A stretch of DNA of 64,000 bases from Siphonodentalium dalli (lineage: Eukaryota; Mollusca; Scaphopoda; Gadilida; Siphonodentaliidae): NCBI GenBank assembly GCA_032622095.1, contig CP136061.1, forward strand, positions 84,108,324-84,172,323, in the 5' to 3' direction. The position numbers were made by a program, and so were the translations under genes. The notes below the pieces were generated by a model that was not told the DNA's origin, did not search any database, and saw only the letters and a program-made list of their open reading frames with translations. Numbering within the stretch: the first letter of the stretch is position 1; each line of letters opens with the position of its first letter. Positions 44,653 through 56,009 of the stretch are shown piece by piece.

Positions 44653-45501
44653 TGTTCACACATCAGTCACCCCTATTATGCAATTAATATTCTGCAAATT
44701 AAGGGATATAGAAACTGAACAGAAGGGAGAAAAGTAACAAAAAATAATTTTAATTTCAGACTATTTATACTTCCCAGAAGATGAGGCCTAAGAAGAATGA
44801 GGTCCCAAGAGGGTGAATTTGGTGATGCTAAGGCCAAAACAAAAAACTTTTTTCAGATAACATTGGGAAAATTTACAGAAGGCCTGAGAAGGCAGGGATT
44901 TGATTTTTTTTTAAATCTTTGATAGAAACATGTTGTCCCTTGTTCATTCACTCTGCAGTAAAATCTCTACCAATGTTGAGCTTAATAACCCACTTGTTTT
45001 TGCTTTTGGGATTGGGGAAAACAATAAATATTCACATTGACACTCTAACAGGTATATGTAACTATATAGACTAGGGCACTAGGCTGACTAGCTTTCTGAA
45101 AAAAATTGAAAAATAAAATTGAGACAGGCAAGAAAATCTCAGCCAGGCAGGGTATTGGAAACAAAGAGGTTTTTTTTTTTGCCTAACCAACTGTGTGGTG
45201 TAGTATCACTATATTAATCCTCTGGGAACCTCATTCTGCAACGAACCGGACGATGTCTTACATAATTATGAATGTTATGTTGTTTATTCTATACCTTACC
45301 TCATTTTAAAGTTTTTAGGATGGGGGGGGGGGGGGGGGTGGCGCTAAATGAAAATAGTGACATTTCTACCCGTTTATCGCAGTCATTTCATAGGGTTGCG
45401 ACCTTTGTGCGAAACTTTCTCATAACAATACGAAACCTAAGCTCTATTTTTATTGAAGACACTGAGTGAGTATCTGGTCTACTTGATGGCATAATGAAAT
45501 T

Positions 45502-45717
45502 CAGTAATGCCTTAAATAATCGACTCCTTAACCACAGCAAAACTATGGGTAACTTTTCAGGATTTAGTCAGAAATATAGCTTGTTGCCATTCATCGGAAA
45601 GCTCACTGAGGAGTGAGCTTTCCGATGAATGGCAACAAGCCATATTTCCGACTAAATCCTGAAAAGTTACCCATAATTCTGCTGTGGTTAAGGGGTCGAT
45701 TATTTAGGGCATTACTG
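45502..45717. mobile_element. ~215-bp palindromic element, CAGTAATGCCC family, copy 1
   Basis: The arms start CAGTAATGCC and end GGGCATTACTG. ACCACAGCAAAACTATGGGT and TTCAGGATTTAGTC pair with their complements, with the turn at AGCTCACTGAGGAGTGAGCT. TA follows the right end. The whole element is one hairpin. Confidence 0.88.
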
Positions 45718-46110
45718 TACTCCATTTTTATTTGAAATTGGGCAGCGCAGTAACAAAAAATGTACATCAAGATGGGTGTGATACTAGTATGTCTGACATT
45801 TGCGGAATGAGGTCCCAGGCAGTGAATTTAGTGATGCTATCCCGCACATGCCAAATCTCGTCAGTGGAGAGTTATAAATAATATAAATAAGAATGAAGTC
45901 TATCTCTACTGATGATATTTCGCATGTTGAAACCATTGTTATATAAACATACATGTATATGTTGTGCGGATAGCATCACTAAATTCACTCTCTGGGGACC
46001 TAATTCTGCAAATGTCAGACACTATATTCAGGCTTTGTCATGATTTATTAGTTATATGTTTAACCCACAGGGAGCCTCACACAGATGGAAGCATGCACTG
46101 GGGCCCCATA

Positions 46111-46485
46111 CCCCGCTGGACAAAACAAGTGTCCATTGGCACCGCGGTGTATTTGCCGTTCGGCCGCGGTGTCAGAGTTTGTAACTGCAGTTGAGCACCG
46201 CGGCCGAACGGCAAGTACACCGTGGCCCAACAGCAAGTACACTGCGGCCGAAAGGCAACTACACCGCAGCCGAACGGCATGTACACCGTGGTTAGATTTC
46301 TGGTTAGTATCGTCTTTTTTCAGTTTAATGAACGTACACCGCGGCAATTACACCATGGCCGAACGGCAAGTACACCGCGGCCCAACTGTAGTTAGCCGGT
46401 GGAGCCGCGGTGTAGTTGCATTTCAGCCACGGTGGCAACGCTAACTGCACCGCGGTTAGGTGGACACTTGTTTTGTCCAGCAGGG
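46111..46485 (-). mobile_element. GGACAAAACAAGTGTCC-family MITE, copy 3 (reversed)
   Basis: TA-flanked (46109-46110, 46486-46487), 375 bp, opposite orientation to copies 1, 2, 4 and 5. Confidence 0.9.
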
Positions 46486-46572
46486 TATGTTCAGACACCC
46501 TATATCAGGCAGGAGTACAGTATAACATTTTTTACATGTACTTCTGTGTTATACACTGGACTAAGTCTTTAA

Positions 46573-46832
46573 CCCTTTCATGACGGGAGCTGAGCTGGTG
46601 CAGCAATAAAGACCCTGTGCCAGTGAATTATCTTATATACATGTATGTGAAGCTCCCATTGGGAGCCTTGCATATATAAGAGAATGCACTGGCTTACAAG
46701 ATCAAAGTAAATATTTTTAGGCCAAGCATTCTCTTATATATGTGAGGTGCCCTATGGGAGACTCACATATATAAGAGAATGCATTGGCACAGGGTTTTCG
46801 CAAAAATCCAGGAAGCTCCAGTCATCAAAGAG
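46573..46832. mobile_element. TTAA-flanked CCCTTTCATGACGG element with two hairpins
   Basis: TTAA at 46569-46572 and 46833-46836. The ends CCCTTTCATGACGGGAGC and GCTCCAGTCATCAAAGAG are diverged inverted repeats. Inside are two TATATA hairpins (about 46618-46690 and 46724-46790) with CTCCCATTGGGAG and CCTATGGGAG turns. Confidence 0.8.
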
Positions 46833-46847
46833 TTAATATGAATGTTA

Positions 46848-47073
46848 CAGTAATGCTCTAAGTAATCGACTTCTTAACCACAGCAGAATTATGGGTAACT
46901 TTTCAGGATTTAGTCGGATATATGGCTTGTTGCCATTCATGATTCATCGAAAAGCTCTCACCGAGAGCTTTCCGATGAATGGCAACAAGCCATACCGGTA
47001 TTTCCGACTATATCCTGAAAAGTTACCCATAATTCTGCCGTGGTTAAGAAATCGATTACTTAAGAGCATTACT
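46848..47073. mobile_element. CAGTAATG palindromic element, copy 2
   Basis: TA-flanked on the left (46846-46847), hairpin arms ~105 nt, turn near 46960 (CTCTCACCGAGAG). The right end has decayed into a T-run. Confidence 0.85.
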
Positions 47074-47265
47074 TTTTTTTAACATTCATATTAACCCTTT
47101 GAAGTATATGTAGTGTCTGAACACACGGAGCCCCAGTGCATGCTTCCATCTGTGTGAGGCTCCCTGTGGGTTAAACATATAACTAATAAACCATGACCAA
47201 GCCTTGAAATAGTGTGTCTGACATTTACAGAATGAGGTCCCCAGAGGTTGAATTTAGTGATGCTA

Positions 47266-47662
47266 CCCTGCTGGACAAAACAAGTGTCCACTTAACCGCG
47301 GTGCAGTTAGCGTTGCCACCGCGGCTGAAATGCAACTACACCGCGGCTCCACCGGCTAACTACAGTTGGGCCGTGGTGTACTTGCCGTTTGGCCATGGTG
47401 TAGTTGCCGCGGTGTACGTTCATTAAACTGGAAAAAAAAAATACAAACCAGAAATCTAACCACGGTGTACATGCCATTCGGCAGCTGTGTAGTTGGCTTT
47501 CGGCCGGGGTGTACTCGCCGTCCGGCCACAGTGTACTTGCTGTTCGGCCGCGGTGTACTTGCTGTTCGGCCGCGGTGCTCAACTGCAGTTACAAACTCTG
47601 ACACCGCGGCCGAACGGCAAATACACCGCGGTGCCAATGGACACTTGTTTTGTCCAGCGGGG
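47266..47662 (+). mobile_element. GGACAAAACAAGTGTCC-family MITE, copy 4
   Basis: TA-flanked, 397 bp. It is inserted at the TA of a GAATTTAGTGATGCTA foldback end, so it is younger than that element. It has an additional GTACTTGCTGTTCGGCCGCG subunit compared with copy 2. Confidence 0.9.
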
Positions 47663-47728
47663 TATGCATGCACTGGGACTCCGTGGTTTCAGACCCCCTA
47701 CACATACTTGTGTGTTATAACTGGACTA

Positions 47729-47941
47729 CAGTAATTCCCAAAGTAATTGACCACTTAACCACAGCAGAATTATGGGTAACTTTTCAGGATTTAGTCGGAA
47801 ATATGGCTTGTTGCCATTCATCGGAAAGCTCTTGGGGAGAGCTTTCCAATGAATGGCAACAAGCCATATTTCCGACTAAATCCTGAAAAGTTACCCATAA
47901 TTCTGCTGTGGTTATGGAGTCGATTAATTAGGGCATTACTG
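47729..47941. mobile_element. CAGTAATG palindromic element, copy 3
   Basis: TA on both sides (47727-47728, 47942-47943), near-perfect hairpin with turn at GAAAGCTCTTGGGGAGAGC. Confidence 0.9.
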
Positions 47942-48032
47942 TACTTGTAACTGGACTAAGTCTTTAATATGAATGTTATGTTGTTTTATACTATACCTCT
48001 TCTTTTTTTTAGATTTAGGATATTTGTTTTAA

Positions 48033-48239
48033 CCCTTTCAGTGCCAAGTCCGATTTTTGTATTCACCCATATTTCCTTGATCATTTTTCAAATTTATTGA
48101 TTATAATAATGTGATACATTGATGGAAAGAGCTCTAAGAGCTCTTTCCATCAATGTATCACATTATTATAATCAATAAATTTGAAAAATGATCAAGGAAA
48201 TATGGGTTGATACAAAAATCAGACTTGGCACTGAAAGGG
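48033..48239. mobile_element. TTAA-flanked, almost perfect 207-bp palindrome
   Basis: TTAA at 48029-48032 and 48240-48243. The ends CCCTTTCAGTGCCAAGTC and GACTTGGCACTGAAAGGG are inverted. The two arms are complementary along nearly their whole length, turning at GAGCTCTAAGAGCTC. The ends match the 41793 element. Confidence 0.92.
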
Positions 48240-48243
48240 TTAA

Positions 48244-49255
48244 TTGTTTGTTTTCTTGATTATTTTTTTGGTATAACTGGAAACTGTATGACTCTCCCTA
48301 CAGAGGGAATTGAATGTTATTGTATAAGTTTGATCCTTTATGTCTCTGCTGATTGATTATTTGTTTGATTATTTATGATGTGGAAGGGTGTGTAGTGTTC
48401 ATATCTGTTGAAATACATAGATAGAACAACACAAGTGTGTTAATTAGTTAATGTTATAGCATGAGTTTGTTGAGACGCGATGGATAAACAAGAACCATAG
48501 GTTCGAGTTTTACCTTGCGGCATGACATATGCATACCTTAATGTTAACATGTTCATACAACTGTGTTGTTCTATGTTTATTGCACAGTCTGAAGATTTTA
48601 TACTGAAATTTAGGTCAATACTGCTTTATTTAATTAAACAGTTGACGTTGTCAATGATGTCAACTTAATCGGGTTTATTGTCCAAGGACAAGACAAATAT
48701 TTTTATTGAACGTTTAATATATTCTGTATTTTGCTCTTATTTCGCTAAAATGAACCAATGGGCGTGCAATAAATTTATATACATACTGTGGAAGGATGAC
48801 ATACTGTTAGTTTGCCTGTTAATAAGCTATCACTCCACTTCATAATAATGAAGACTTCATTCAACTGTAAAGATATATTCAGGGTTTCTTGCTAATCATA
48901 CGAAACCTACTTTTCTGATTATTTAGATTCTAGTTCATAAAATAACAGGTTTGGAACAAGAATTTAGTGCTGGGATGTATTTGCATATAAAAATACTGCA
49001 GTAATTCTAAAATCACACCGTGGTAAACCTTATTACCGATTATCTTAACATATATTCAGTACTAAAGGCAGCGAGATGGACCTAATTGTAATTTGGAAAT
49101 AACTTATTGAAGTTGCTAAGCCAATGTCTGTCATACGCTGTGTAAATTTCCCTCATAATTTACATGTACCGCCATGTTTGGGAGTTACATGTATAATCCA
49201 TGTGCGGATAGAGTATTGATAAACCAGGATTTATTGAGCATGAAGGAAAGCTGTT
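48244..49255. other. No gene or strong repeat recognised
   Basis: AT-rich sequence with no ORF of note and no clear repeats to the rest of the window. Confidence 0.4.
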
Positions 49256-49259
49256 AAAA

Positions 49260-49795
49260 ATGGATTATCTCTTTAAATAACAAATTTGAAATAGTTGCGT
49301 GGGTCTAAAATAATAAATATTAACTGAAGACCCCTGTCCGGAAAGGCTTCTATCAATTAATATTGATTTTATTTCGAATATTTTATTGGGACCGTTTATT
49401 TGTCTATTTTTAGAACAGACCATTCGGGTGATACCATATATCGATATAGAGCATTAAGCTGTTCCTATGGCTACTTACCGAACGTCAAATGTCCCAGATT
49501 GATTGGTTGTATTGTTTTATTCCTTAGTTATAAGCGATAGTGGGTATAATTAACGTTTATTTGTGACAAAATTACACAATAAAATTTGTGGTCTCTGTAA
49601 ACAGTAACCACTATTGTTCGTTAGCTAAACAACCACACCTTTTTAGACCAGAAAATATTCAAAATAAAATTATTATTAATCGATAGAAGCATTTCCAGAC
49701 AGGAGTCTTCAATTCAGATCTAATATTTTATACCCCGGTAACTACCGGTATATATATAATACATGCTTACAAAGAGATAATCCACCGTTATTGTT
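49260..49795. mobile_element. Inverted-repeat element, 'gaagacccctgtccggaaa' ends
   Basis: The left arm holds GAAGACCCCTGTCCGGAAAG and CTTCTATCAATTAATATTGA. The right arm (49670-49790) holds the complement CAGGAGTCTTC and ATCGATAGAAGCATTTCC. A second copy lies at about 52215-52665 and one arm at 33220-33375. Confidence 0.7.
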
Positions 49796-49885
49796 AGATA
49801 ACTCTATTCTTCTTTAATGTTAGATAACTATTCTTCCAGATAGGTAGTTTCTTGACTCCTTTTATTCATTTGTTTCAATGTTTAA

Positions 49886-50159
49886 CCCTTTCAGTGCCAA
49901 GTCCGATTTTTGTATGAACCCATATTTCCTTGATCATTTTTTAAATTTATTGATTATAATAATGTGATACATTGATGGAAAGAGCTCGAAGAGCTCTTTC
50001 CATCAATGTATCACATTATTATAATCAATAAATTTGAAAAATGATCAAGGAAATATAGAGCTCTTTCCATCAATGTATCACATTATTATAATCAATAAAT
50101 TTGAAAAATGATCAAGGAAATATGGGTTCATACAAAAATCGGATTTGGCACTGAAAGGA
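49886..50159. mobile_element. TTAA-flanked palindromic element with one arm partly duplicated
   Basis: Same family as 48033-48239, with TTAA at 49882-49885 and 50160-50163. About 70 nt of the right arm (AGAGCTCTTTCCATCAATG... to GGAAATAT) is present twice in tandem, making a 274-bp element. Confidence 0.9.
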
Positions 50160-50434
50160 TTAAATAATAATGTTCAACAAAGAGCCTTGTTTCTTGAACT
50201 TGGAAATATTATCGAAATATTCTTATGATTTAAATGCTGCACCAGCGCTGCTCCCTTAAAGGGTTAAGGCAGGACTGGAAAATGAATCTATCGGATACTG
50301 ATATATCCTGTGGGTTGATTGTTTGCTATTTATACAAACTGAGTTTTAGTTTTAAAGTTTCAGATTTGTTTTATTATAACATATTTATTGACACACTAAC
50401 ATAATTTATTCTTCATATCAATTTCTGGGCAGTG

Positions 50435-50530
50435 TTTCGGGCCACACTAATATTATAGCCTGGTTTACGAGGCCACACCAATATTATAGCCTGGTTTACG
50501 AGGCCACACCAACATTATAGCCTGGTTTAC
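50435..50530. repeat. 31-bp triplicate
   Basis: GAGGCCACACCAATATTATA with GCCTGGTTTAC repeats about three times. Confidence 0.85.
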
Positions 50531-50639
50531 GAACATATTGCTGGAATTATAGTACATCAGTCCTTCCAAGGAGACGGGAGCAATTGCTCTCGCATCCGTA
50601 TGCGCTCTTAATTTGTTCATTCACTGGTGCTGAAATTCG

Positions 50640-51110
50640 CACTCGTTGTCCGTCGGAGGACTATAGAAATGACCCTCATCCGTCCGTCCGTCCGTCCGTC
50701 CGAGATTGGGTACCTTCATGGTGTAATCAACTCCTCCTACAGTTTTAAACGTAGAGATTTGAAACTCTGGGATATTGTTCCTAACATGTTGGTGATTTGC
50801 AACATCTATATAGCTAATCAAAAATAGAATTTTTTCCATATTTTCGGGGGGTTTTTCGACTTAGAAAATTTGGAACATTTTTGCCTTTTGGATGAGGTTG
50901 GGTACCTTCATGGTGTAATCAACTCCTCCTACAGTTTTAAATGTAGAGATTTGAAACTCTGGGATATTGTTCCTAACATGTTGGTGATTTGCAACATCTA
51001 TATAGCTAATATTTTTTTTATGGAGTTATTAACCCTTTTCGACTTAGAAAATTTCAACAATTTTTTTTAATTTCTTTGACAAAGCGGCATCGACTTGCCA
51101 TGTTGTCGGG
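50640..51110. repeat. GTCCGTCC tract and two ~190-bp direct units
   Basis: After TCCGTCCGTCCGTCCGTCC (50682-50700), the text TTGGGTACCTTCATGGTGTA to CAACATCTATATAGCTAAT occurs twice. Each is followed by 'cgacttagaaaattt'. It belongs to the same broad class as 5725-6800. Confidence 0.8.
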
Positions 51111-51320
51111 GGACACTGTGGTCTGCTGACCTTTTATCCCTTTTGAACTGCTCACTGTAATCATTGATGCAATATTGAACTATTTGAAGGTATATATAGA
51201 ACCTTTTCAATCTCAGTTAAATTATGGGGCATGTGAAAGTGTAACTAGACAAAAAATGTAGGTCTGTCACGCGAAAACATTTTGTTTGAGAAAAACCCAA
51301 CTTATGATATATTACGAGTA

Positions 51321-51689
51321 CCCTGCTGGACAAAACAAGTCTCCACTTAACTGCGTTGTCACCACGGCCGAAATGCAACTACATGTACACCGCGGCACCA
51401 CCGGCTAACTACAGTTGGGCTGCGGTGTACTTGCCATTTGGCATGGTGTAGTTGCCGCGGTGTACTTTCATTAAACTGAAAAAAGACAATACAAACCAGA
51501 AATCTAACCACGATGTACATGTCATTCGGCTGCGAGGGTAGTTGCCGTTCGGCCGCAGTGAACTTGCCAATCGGCCGCAGTGTACTTGCCGTTCGGCCGC
51601 GGTGCTCAACTGCAGTTACAAACTCTGACACCGCGGCCAAACGGCAAATACACCGCGGTGCCAGTGGACACTTATTTTGTCCAGCGGGG
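51321..51689 (+). mobile_element. GGACAAAACAAGTGTCC-family MITE, copy 5
   Basis: TA-flanked (51319-51320, 51690-51691), 369 bp, the most diverged at the left end (an ACATGTA insertion near 51383). Confidence 0.9.
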
Positions 51690-52214
51690 TACAATTACAC
51701 CTGTCTACTGAATTTATTTGCTCTCGCTGTGTTTTCCTATTTGGAATGACTGCTGGATGCAGGCTAGAATAAAATAATAAATACAAATATTCAACACTAC
51801 CTCAATAATAGATAAACAGTGGAACTGTCCACAAGAATTTCAATTTTTTTTAAAACAGTGTGGTTTATTAAATTAGGTCAATGAAAGGATTTCTTTCCAT
51901 ATAACAGTGTAAATAATGGAACAGAAAACAATTTGGTAAAGAAAGTTGAGTCCAGTTAGTAAACCAGCCTATTAAATTACTGTTGCCATGGTACCTGTAC
52001 TCTTGTTTATTTCGCAGCTACTCTTGCCTTCCGTTTCTTCTCTTCTAGTCTTCTATCAGATCTTGTCTTTCCATGTGCTGACTACTCAAGTACAACCTCC
52101 TACATTTACATCCCACTTCCAGTTTTGGAGTGCTAACGGCAACATTGAAAATAAACAAAAGAAAAAATAATAACGATAATTTCAAGATGGGTAATCTTTT
52201 CAAATACATTTTTT

Positions 52215-52665
52215 TTAAAGAAAGTTTCCTGTCTATGAAATAATACGTATGAGTTGGAAATGCCTGCCGGAAATGATTCTATCAAATAATATTGATTTTA
52301 TTTTTATATTATTTTATTCAATTAATGGGACACTTCTTTGTTCTATAAATAGAACTTTTAGATGGAGACCTCCAGCGTGGTGCTCCGAACGAATGCGATC
52401 CGCAAAATGTCTCTGATTTATTGTATCGTAATATTAAGTGTGAATCAAGTAGATAAGACCCAGAATGTATCATATGCTTATTTTCAATGATTAAAATAAC
52501 TGAAAATAAAAAATCGCAAATAAAAAAGATGGTTGTGAATATCAGTGACCATTATTGAATGGCACAGTTATTTTAGAGGAAAAAAAATTGATTGACTCAT
52601 TTCCGGACAGTGGTCTTCGATTCGTATTTATTATTTTATACCCAGGAAACTATATAGATCATGTT
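52215..52665. mobile_element. Second, diverged copy of the 49260 element
   Basis: Left 'ggaaatgattctatcaaataa', right 'atttccggacagtggtcttcg', inverted to each other and similar to the arms at 49260-49795. Confidence 0.6.
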
Positions 52666-53098
52666 GCAGATCAGATATTTCACCTTTAATGTATGAAATT
52701 ACATGATTTGTCAAACAGGGCAATTGGCACTCCAGAACACCATACCATAGCATGTAGTACCTTTTTGATTTGATAGTCACTGCATACATGTATTCATGTT
52801 TGGAAATTTTACTGAAGTTTTGTGGGTGTCTTGGTTTTGGAATACAATTTCGTTTTTTTAGTGAGAGAGATGAGTTATTCATCAGGGTCCGTACAGGTCC
52901 TTGAAATTCTGGAAAAGTCATGGAAAATGACATGTTCATCCTGCCTCTAAGAATGATAATAAATATATATCGGGCCATATGAGCACCGTAAATTACGATA
53001 TGCATAGTCCATGGTCCGTTATTCCTTAAACTTTAATTTACAGTATGCGCATAACTCAGCACTTTCAGTAATAAATTAGCATGTCATTGAAAAATTGC

Positions 53099-53300
53099 AC
53101 TGATTCATGTAGTTGATGTACCAGGGTGTACAAACTCTGATTCATGTAATCGTTGTACAAATGTGTATGACCCCTGATTCATGTAGACGTTGTACGAAGC
53201 TGTACAAACCCTGATCCATGTAAACATTGTATGAATGTGTATGGCCCCTGATTCATGTAATCGTTGTATGAAGGTGTACGAACCCAGATTCATGTATTCT
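53099..53300. repeat. Minisatellite, ~39-bp unit, five copies
   Basis: Units of CTGATTCATGTAATCGTTGT followed by ACGAAGGTGTACGAACC-type text, with alternation between two subtypes. Confidence 0.88.
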
Positions 53301-53471
53301 TGTTATTTTCGATTTAGTTTATTTTCAATGTTGGCGTCACTCTCCCTATACCCGGAGGGAGATGTTGGGGCTGACTCCTTTAATAGTGTGTCTGATTATG
53401 CTGTGTGCTTGTAATATGCATGTGCTTTGAACGGGTGGAATGGTTGTGACTTCATTATGCTACACATTAAC

Positions 53472-53607
53472 AAGCCTTGAAATAGTGTGCCTGTCATTTG
53501 CAGAATGAGGTCCCCAGGGGGTGAATTTGGGGATGCAGGGTAGCATCACTAAATTCACCCTCTGGGAACCTCATTCTGCAAATGACAGACACATTATTTC
53601 AAGGCTT
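53472..53607. mobile_element. Short foldback copy, GAATGAGGTCCCCAG family
   Basis: AAGCCTTGAAATAGTGTG at the left and its complement at the right, with ~60-nt arms. Its outermost bases differ from the AAGTCTGAGTTTAGTG subtype, so there are two subfamilies in the window. Confidence 0.85.
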
Positions 53608-54248
53608 GCACATTAAGTCAGCAGTCAAGGCAATTACAGAATGAGGTCTCTCTATTGCATTGATGATTTGAATTAATTTGTAACGTTCTGCAGTCGGACC
53701 TAATTTTATTTGCATGTTCACATCCCTGGATAAGTCATAAGTGGTCCTGGTAGTGTGCTATGATGATGGTGGGTCCAGCTGAGTAGTTATTATGTTATTA
53801 GGGCAAACTGATGTTAAGAAAAAGTATTCTTTTTTTTTCTTCTAAAGTTGTCATTTTCATGTTATTCTGATAATCTGAAGATATCCAGAAAGAGCTATTA
53901 TATAGACAGAACACAACACACATCTTAATTGAGAATCTTTTATCAAGTGAGTTGCAGATATTGCAAGGATATATTTCGCGAGAGCATGCACCATCTGCAA
54001 GGAGTTTGTTAAAAGATTGTAAATTATGATGCAAGTTGTTTTCTGTATTTATTCTACACCGTTGTATCAGAAAAGTTCCATCCACGACTGTCAACTTCAT
54101 TGATACTTTAGCTCCCTTTATATTTTGTGATTTAAGTTGGTGAATAACCAGTAATGATCGGGACATCACCCGAACGGATCATTGACGTACGTCATCTTGC
54201 TTCGCGACAACAGGAATAGTATTGTATTCAACTAGAGGTACTAGTATA

Positions 54249-54465
54249 CAGTAATGCCCTAAGTATTAAATCGACCTCTTAACCACAGCAGAATTATGGG
54301 TAACTTTTCAGGATTTAGTCGGAAATATGGCTTGTTGCCATTCATCGGAAAGCTCTCCCCGAGAGCTTTCCGATGAATGGCAACAAGCCACATTTCCGAC
54401 TAAATCCTGAAAAGTTACCCATAATTCTGCTGTGGTTAAGAGGTCGATTACTTAGGGCATTACTG
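54249..54465. mobile_element. CAGTAATG palindromic element, copy 4 (best preserved)
   Basis: TA on both sides. The arms are ~105 nt with only a few mismatches, and the turn is GAAAGCTCTCCCCGAGAGC. Confidence 0.92.
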
Positions 54466-54689
54466 TACAATACTATGTATTCCTCACATTAATGGATGAG
54501 GAATAAATGTAAATAAAACATTCAAAAACATGTTTTGAAATATTTTAAAGCACGAGCCATTATTAAATATCAGAATATATATGAGCTTGAATGTTTCATT
54601 CATACACTGACTTTTTCCCAAATCGCTCAGATCAGTCAAACACCGTAAAAATGACAACTTCAGAAAAAATAACGGTACTTTATCGTAAC

Positions 54690-55600
54690 GGCATCAGTTT
54701 GCCCTACCAGCATCATAGCAATTCAGCTGGACCCACCAGCATCACAGCAGACTAGCAGGACCACTTGACCAGGGGTGGTTCAAGTGCAGTCTGAGTGAAG
54801 GAAAGGTTTAGTATACACTTTAGAGAGTCTGACCTGGTCTGACTCTGAATTTCATTTCCCCATGCAAATGTTTTGATAATCAATGATGTCTCCGCTCACA
54901 GAAGGCTGTCACTAAAATAAAATTTTCATAATCAAATCTTTAATTATTTCCACACGTTACTATTTTTAGGACAATGATTTAACACAGTTTCTCTTGTTTT
55001 GGGAGATTTAAATGAAAAAGTTCCAATAAGAGGGTTAAATTACAAATATCAATACAAATATATTGTTACCACCATAAAAGAGAGGACATCAATGTCATGT
55101 AATTCATGGAAATATAATCATGTGGCGTCTAATTCAGATTCTGTATAGTGTGTACTAATTCTATGCTTATCTCAGACTGGTTAAGCGTGAACAAATTGTA
55201 TGTATATTTACTGTTTTGTTGCATATATTTTAAGCTTATTTGTAGTAATGCCATTCTCTACATTAATTCTACATCCGTCATTTGATTTTATTTATATATT
55301 GTCCATGTTGTATCGGGACGAAATAAAAATCTACATCAAATGTTAAAATCTTTTTTATTTCTGAAGTTTGAAGGTGAGCTACATGTAGTTGGCGACCCCT
55401 CACCCCATACAACAATCTTTAACTTCACCCCATGATTTGATGACACCTCTATTGGGTGGAGTATACCAAACCCCCCTTACTTTCACCATGTTCACTACTT
55501 ATTATTGGGTGGAGTATACCAAACCCCCCTTACTTTCACCATGTTCACTACTTATTATTGGGATAATGTCTCACCAGCCATTTCTATTCCATACCTTATC
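54690..55600. other. Repeat copy and sequence without recognised genes
   Basis: 54690-54785 is a copy of the 'agtttgccctaccagcatcat' repeat. 55440-55560 holds a ~52-bp direct duplication (GGTGGAGTATACCAAACCCC). Otherwise AT-rich with no gene. Confidence 0.5.
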
Positions 55601-55602
55601 TA

Positions 55603-55742
55603 CAGTAATGCCCTAAGTAATCGACTCTTTAACTACAGCAGGCTTTCCGATGAATGGCAACAAGCCATATTTCCGACTAAATCCTGAAAAGTTACCCATA
55701 ATTCTGCTGTAGTTAAAGAGTCGATTACTTAGGGCATTACTG
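55603..55742. mobile_element. CAGTAATG palindromic element, copy 5, left arm deleted inside
   Basis: TA-flanked. The left arm jumps from TAACTACAGCAG to GCTTTCCGATGAATGG, losing ~75 nt, while the right arm is complete. Confidence 0.88.
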
Positions 55743-56009
55743 TAAATTATTTTATTATCCATCACATGTACATGTATAAGCATTGTTTCATGGTGGGGAA
55801 TCACGTGGTTTCGAGTTGAGGAGTATCACGCATTCAAAATGGCCAAGGTGATCGCAAACATGACCAGAAATGAGCAAAAAAAAGGTACGAAACTAGGATA
55901 ATAACTTCTTACATAGTATATTGGCGGCTACGAGCATATGCTGTACTATTTTTATGTTTACCCATACCATAGTATGGTAAACATAATGTCGACGTCCGGA
56001 TTGACCACT

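Larger units (their letters stand above)
42350..45245. mobile_element. Composite GAATGAGGTCC foldback element with two inner insertions
   Basis: The left end at 42350-42490 and right pieces at 44690-44830 and 45185-45240 belong to one family. They are separated by a hAT-like insertion (43608-44652) and a TAAGGCCAAAAC / TTTTTTTGCCTA segment (about 44828-45185). The long unrelated stretch 42500-43560 contains the CGCG-rich block. Confidence 0.55.
45790..47250. mobile_element. Nest of non-autonomous elements
   Basis: Outer arms at 46015-46105 and 47115-47215 (GGGAGCCTCACACAGATGG and complement) enclose a GGACAAAACAAG MITE, a TTAA element and a CAGTAATG palindrome. The outer flanks are GAATGAGGTCC-family pieces (45795-45850, 45965-46020, 47225-47265). 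Confidence 0.7.

Noticed and set aside
8566-51689. Several overlapping ORFs (up to ~120 codons) in the GGACAAAACAAG MITE copies
   Set aside because: They appear in every frame and both strands because the body is CCGCGG repeats without stops. No domain, and no consistent frame between copies.
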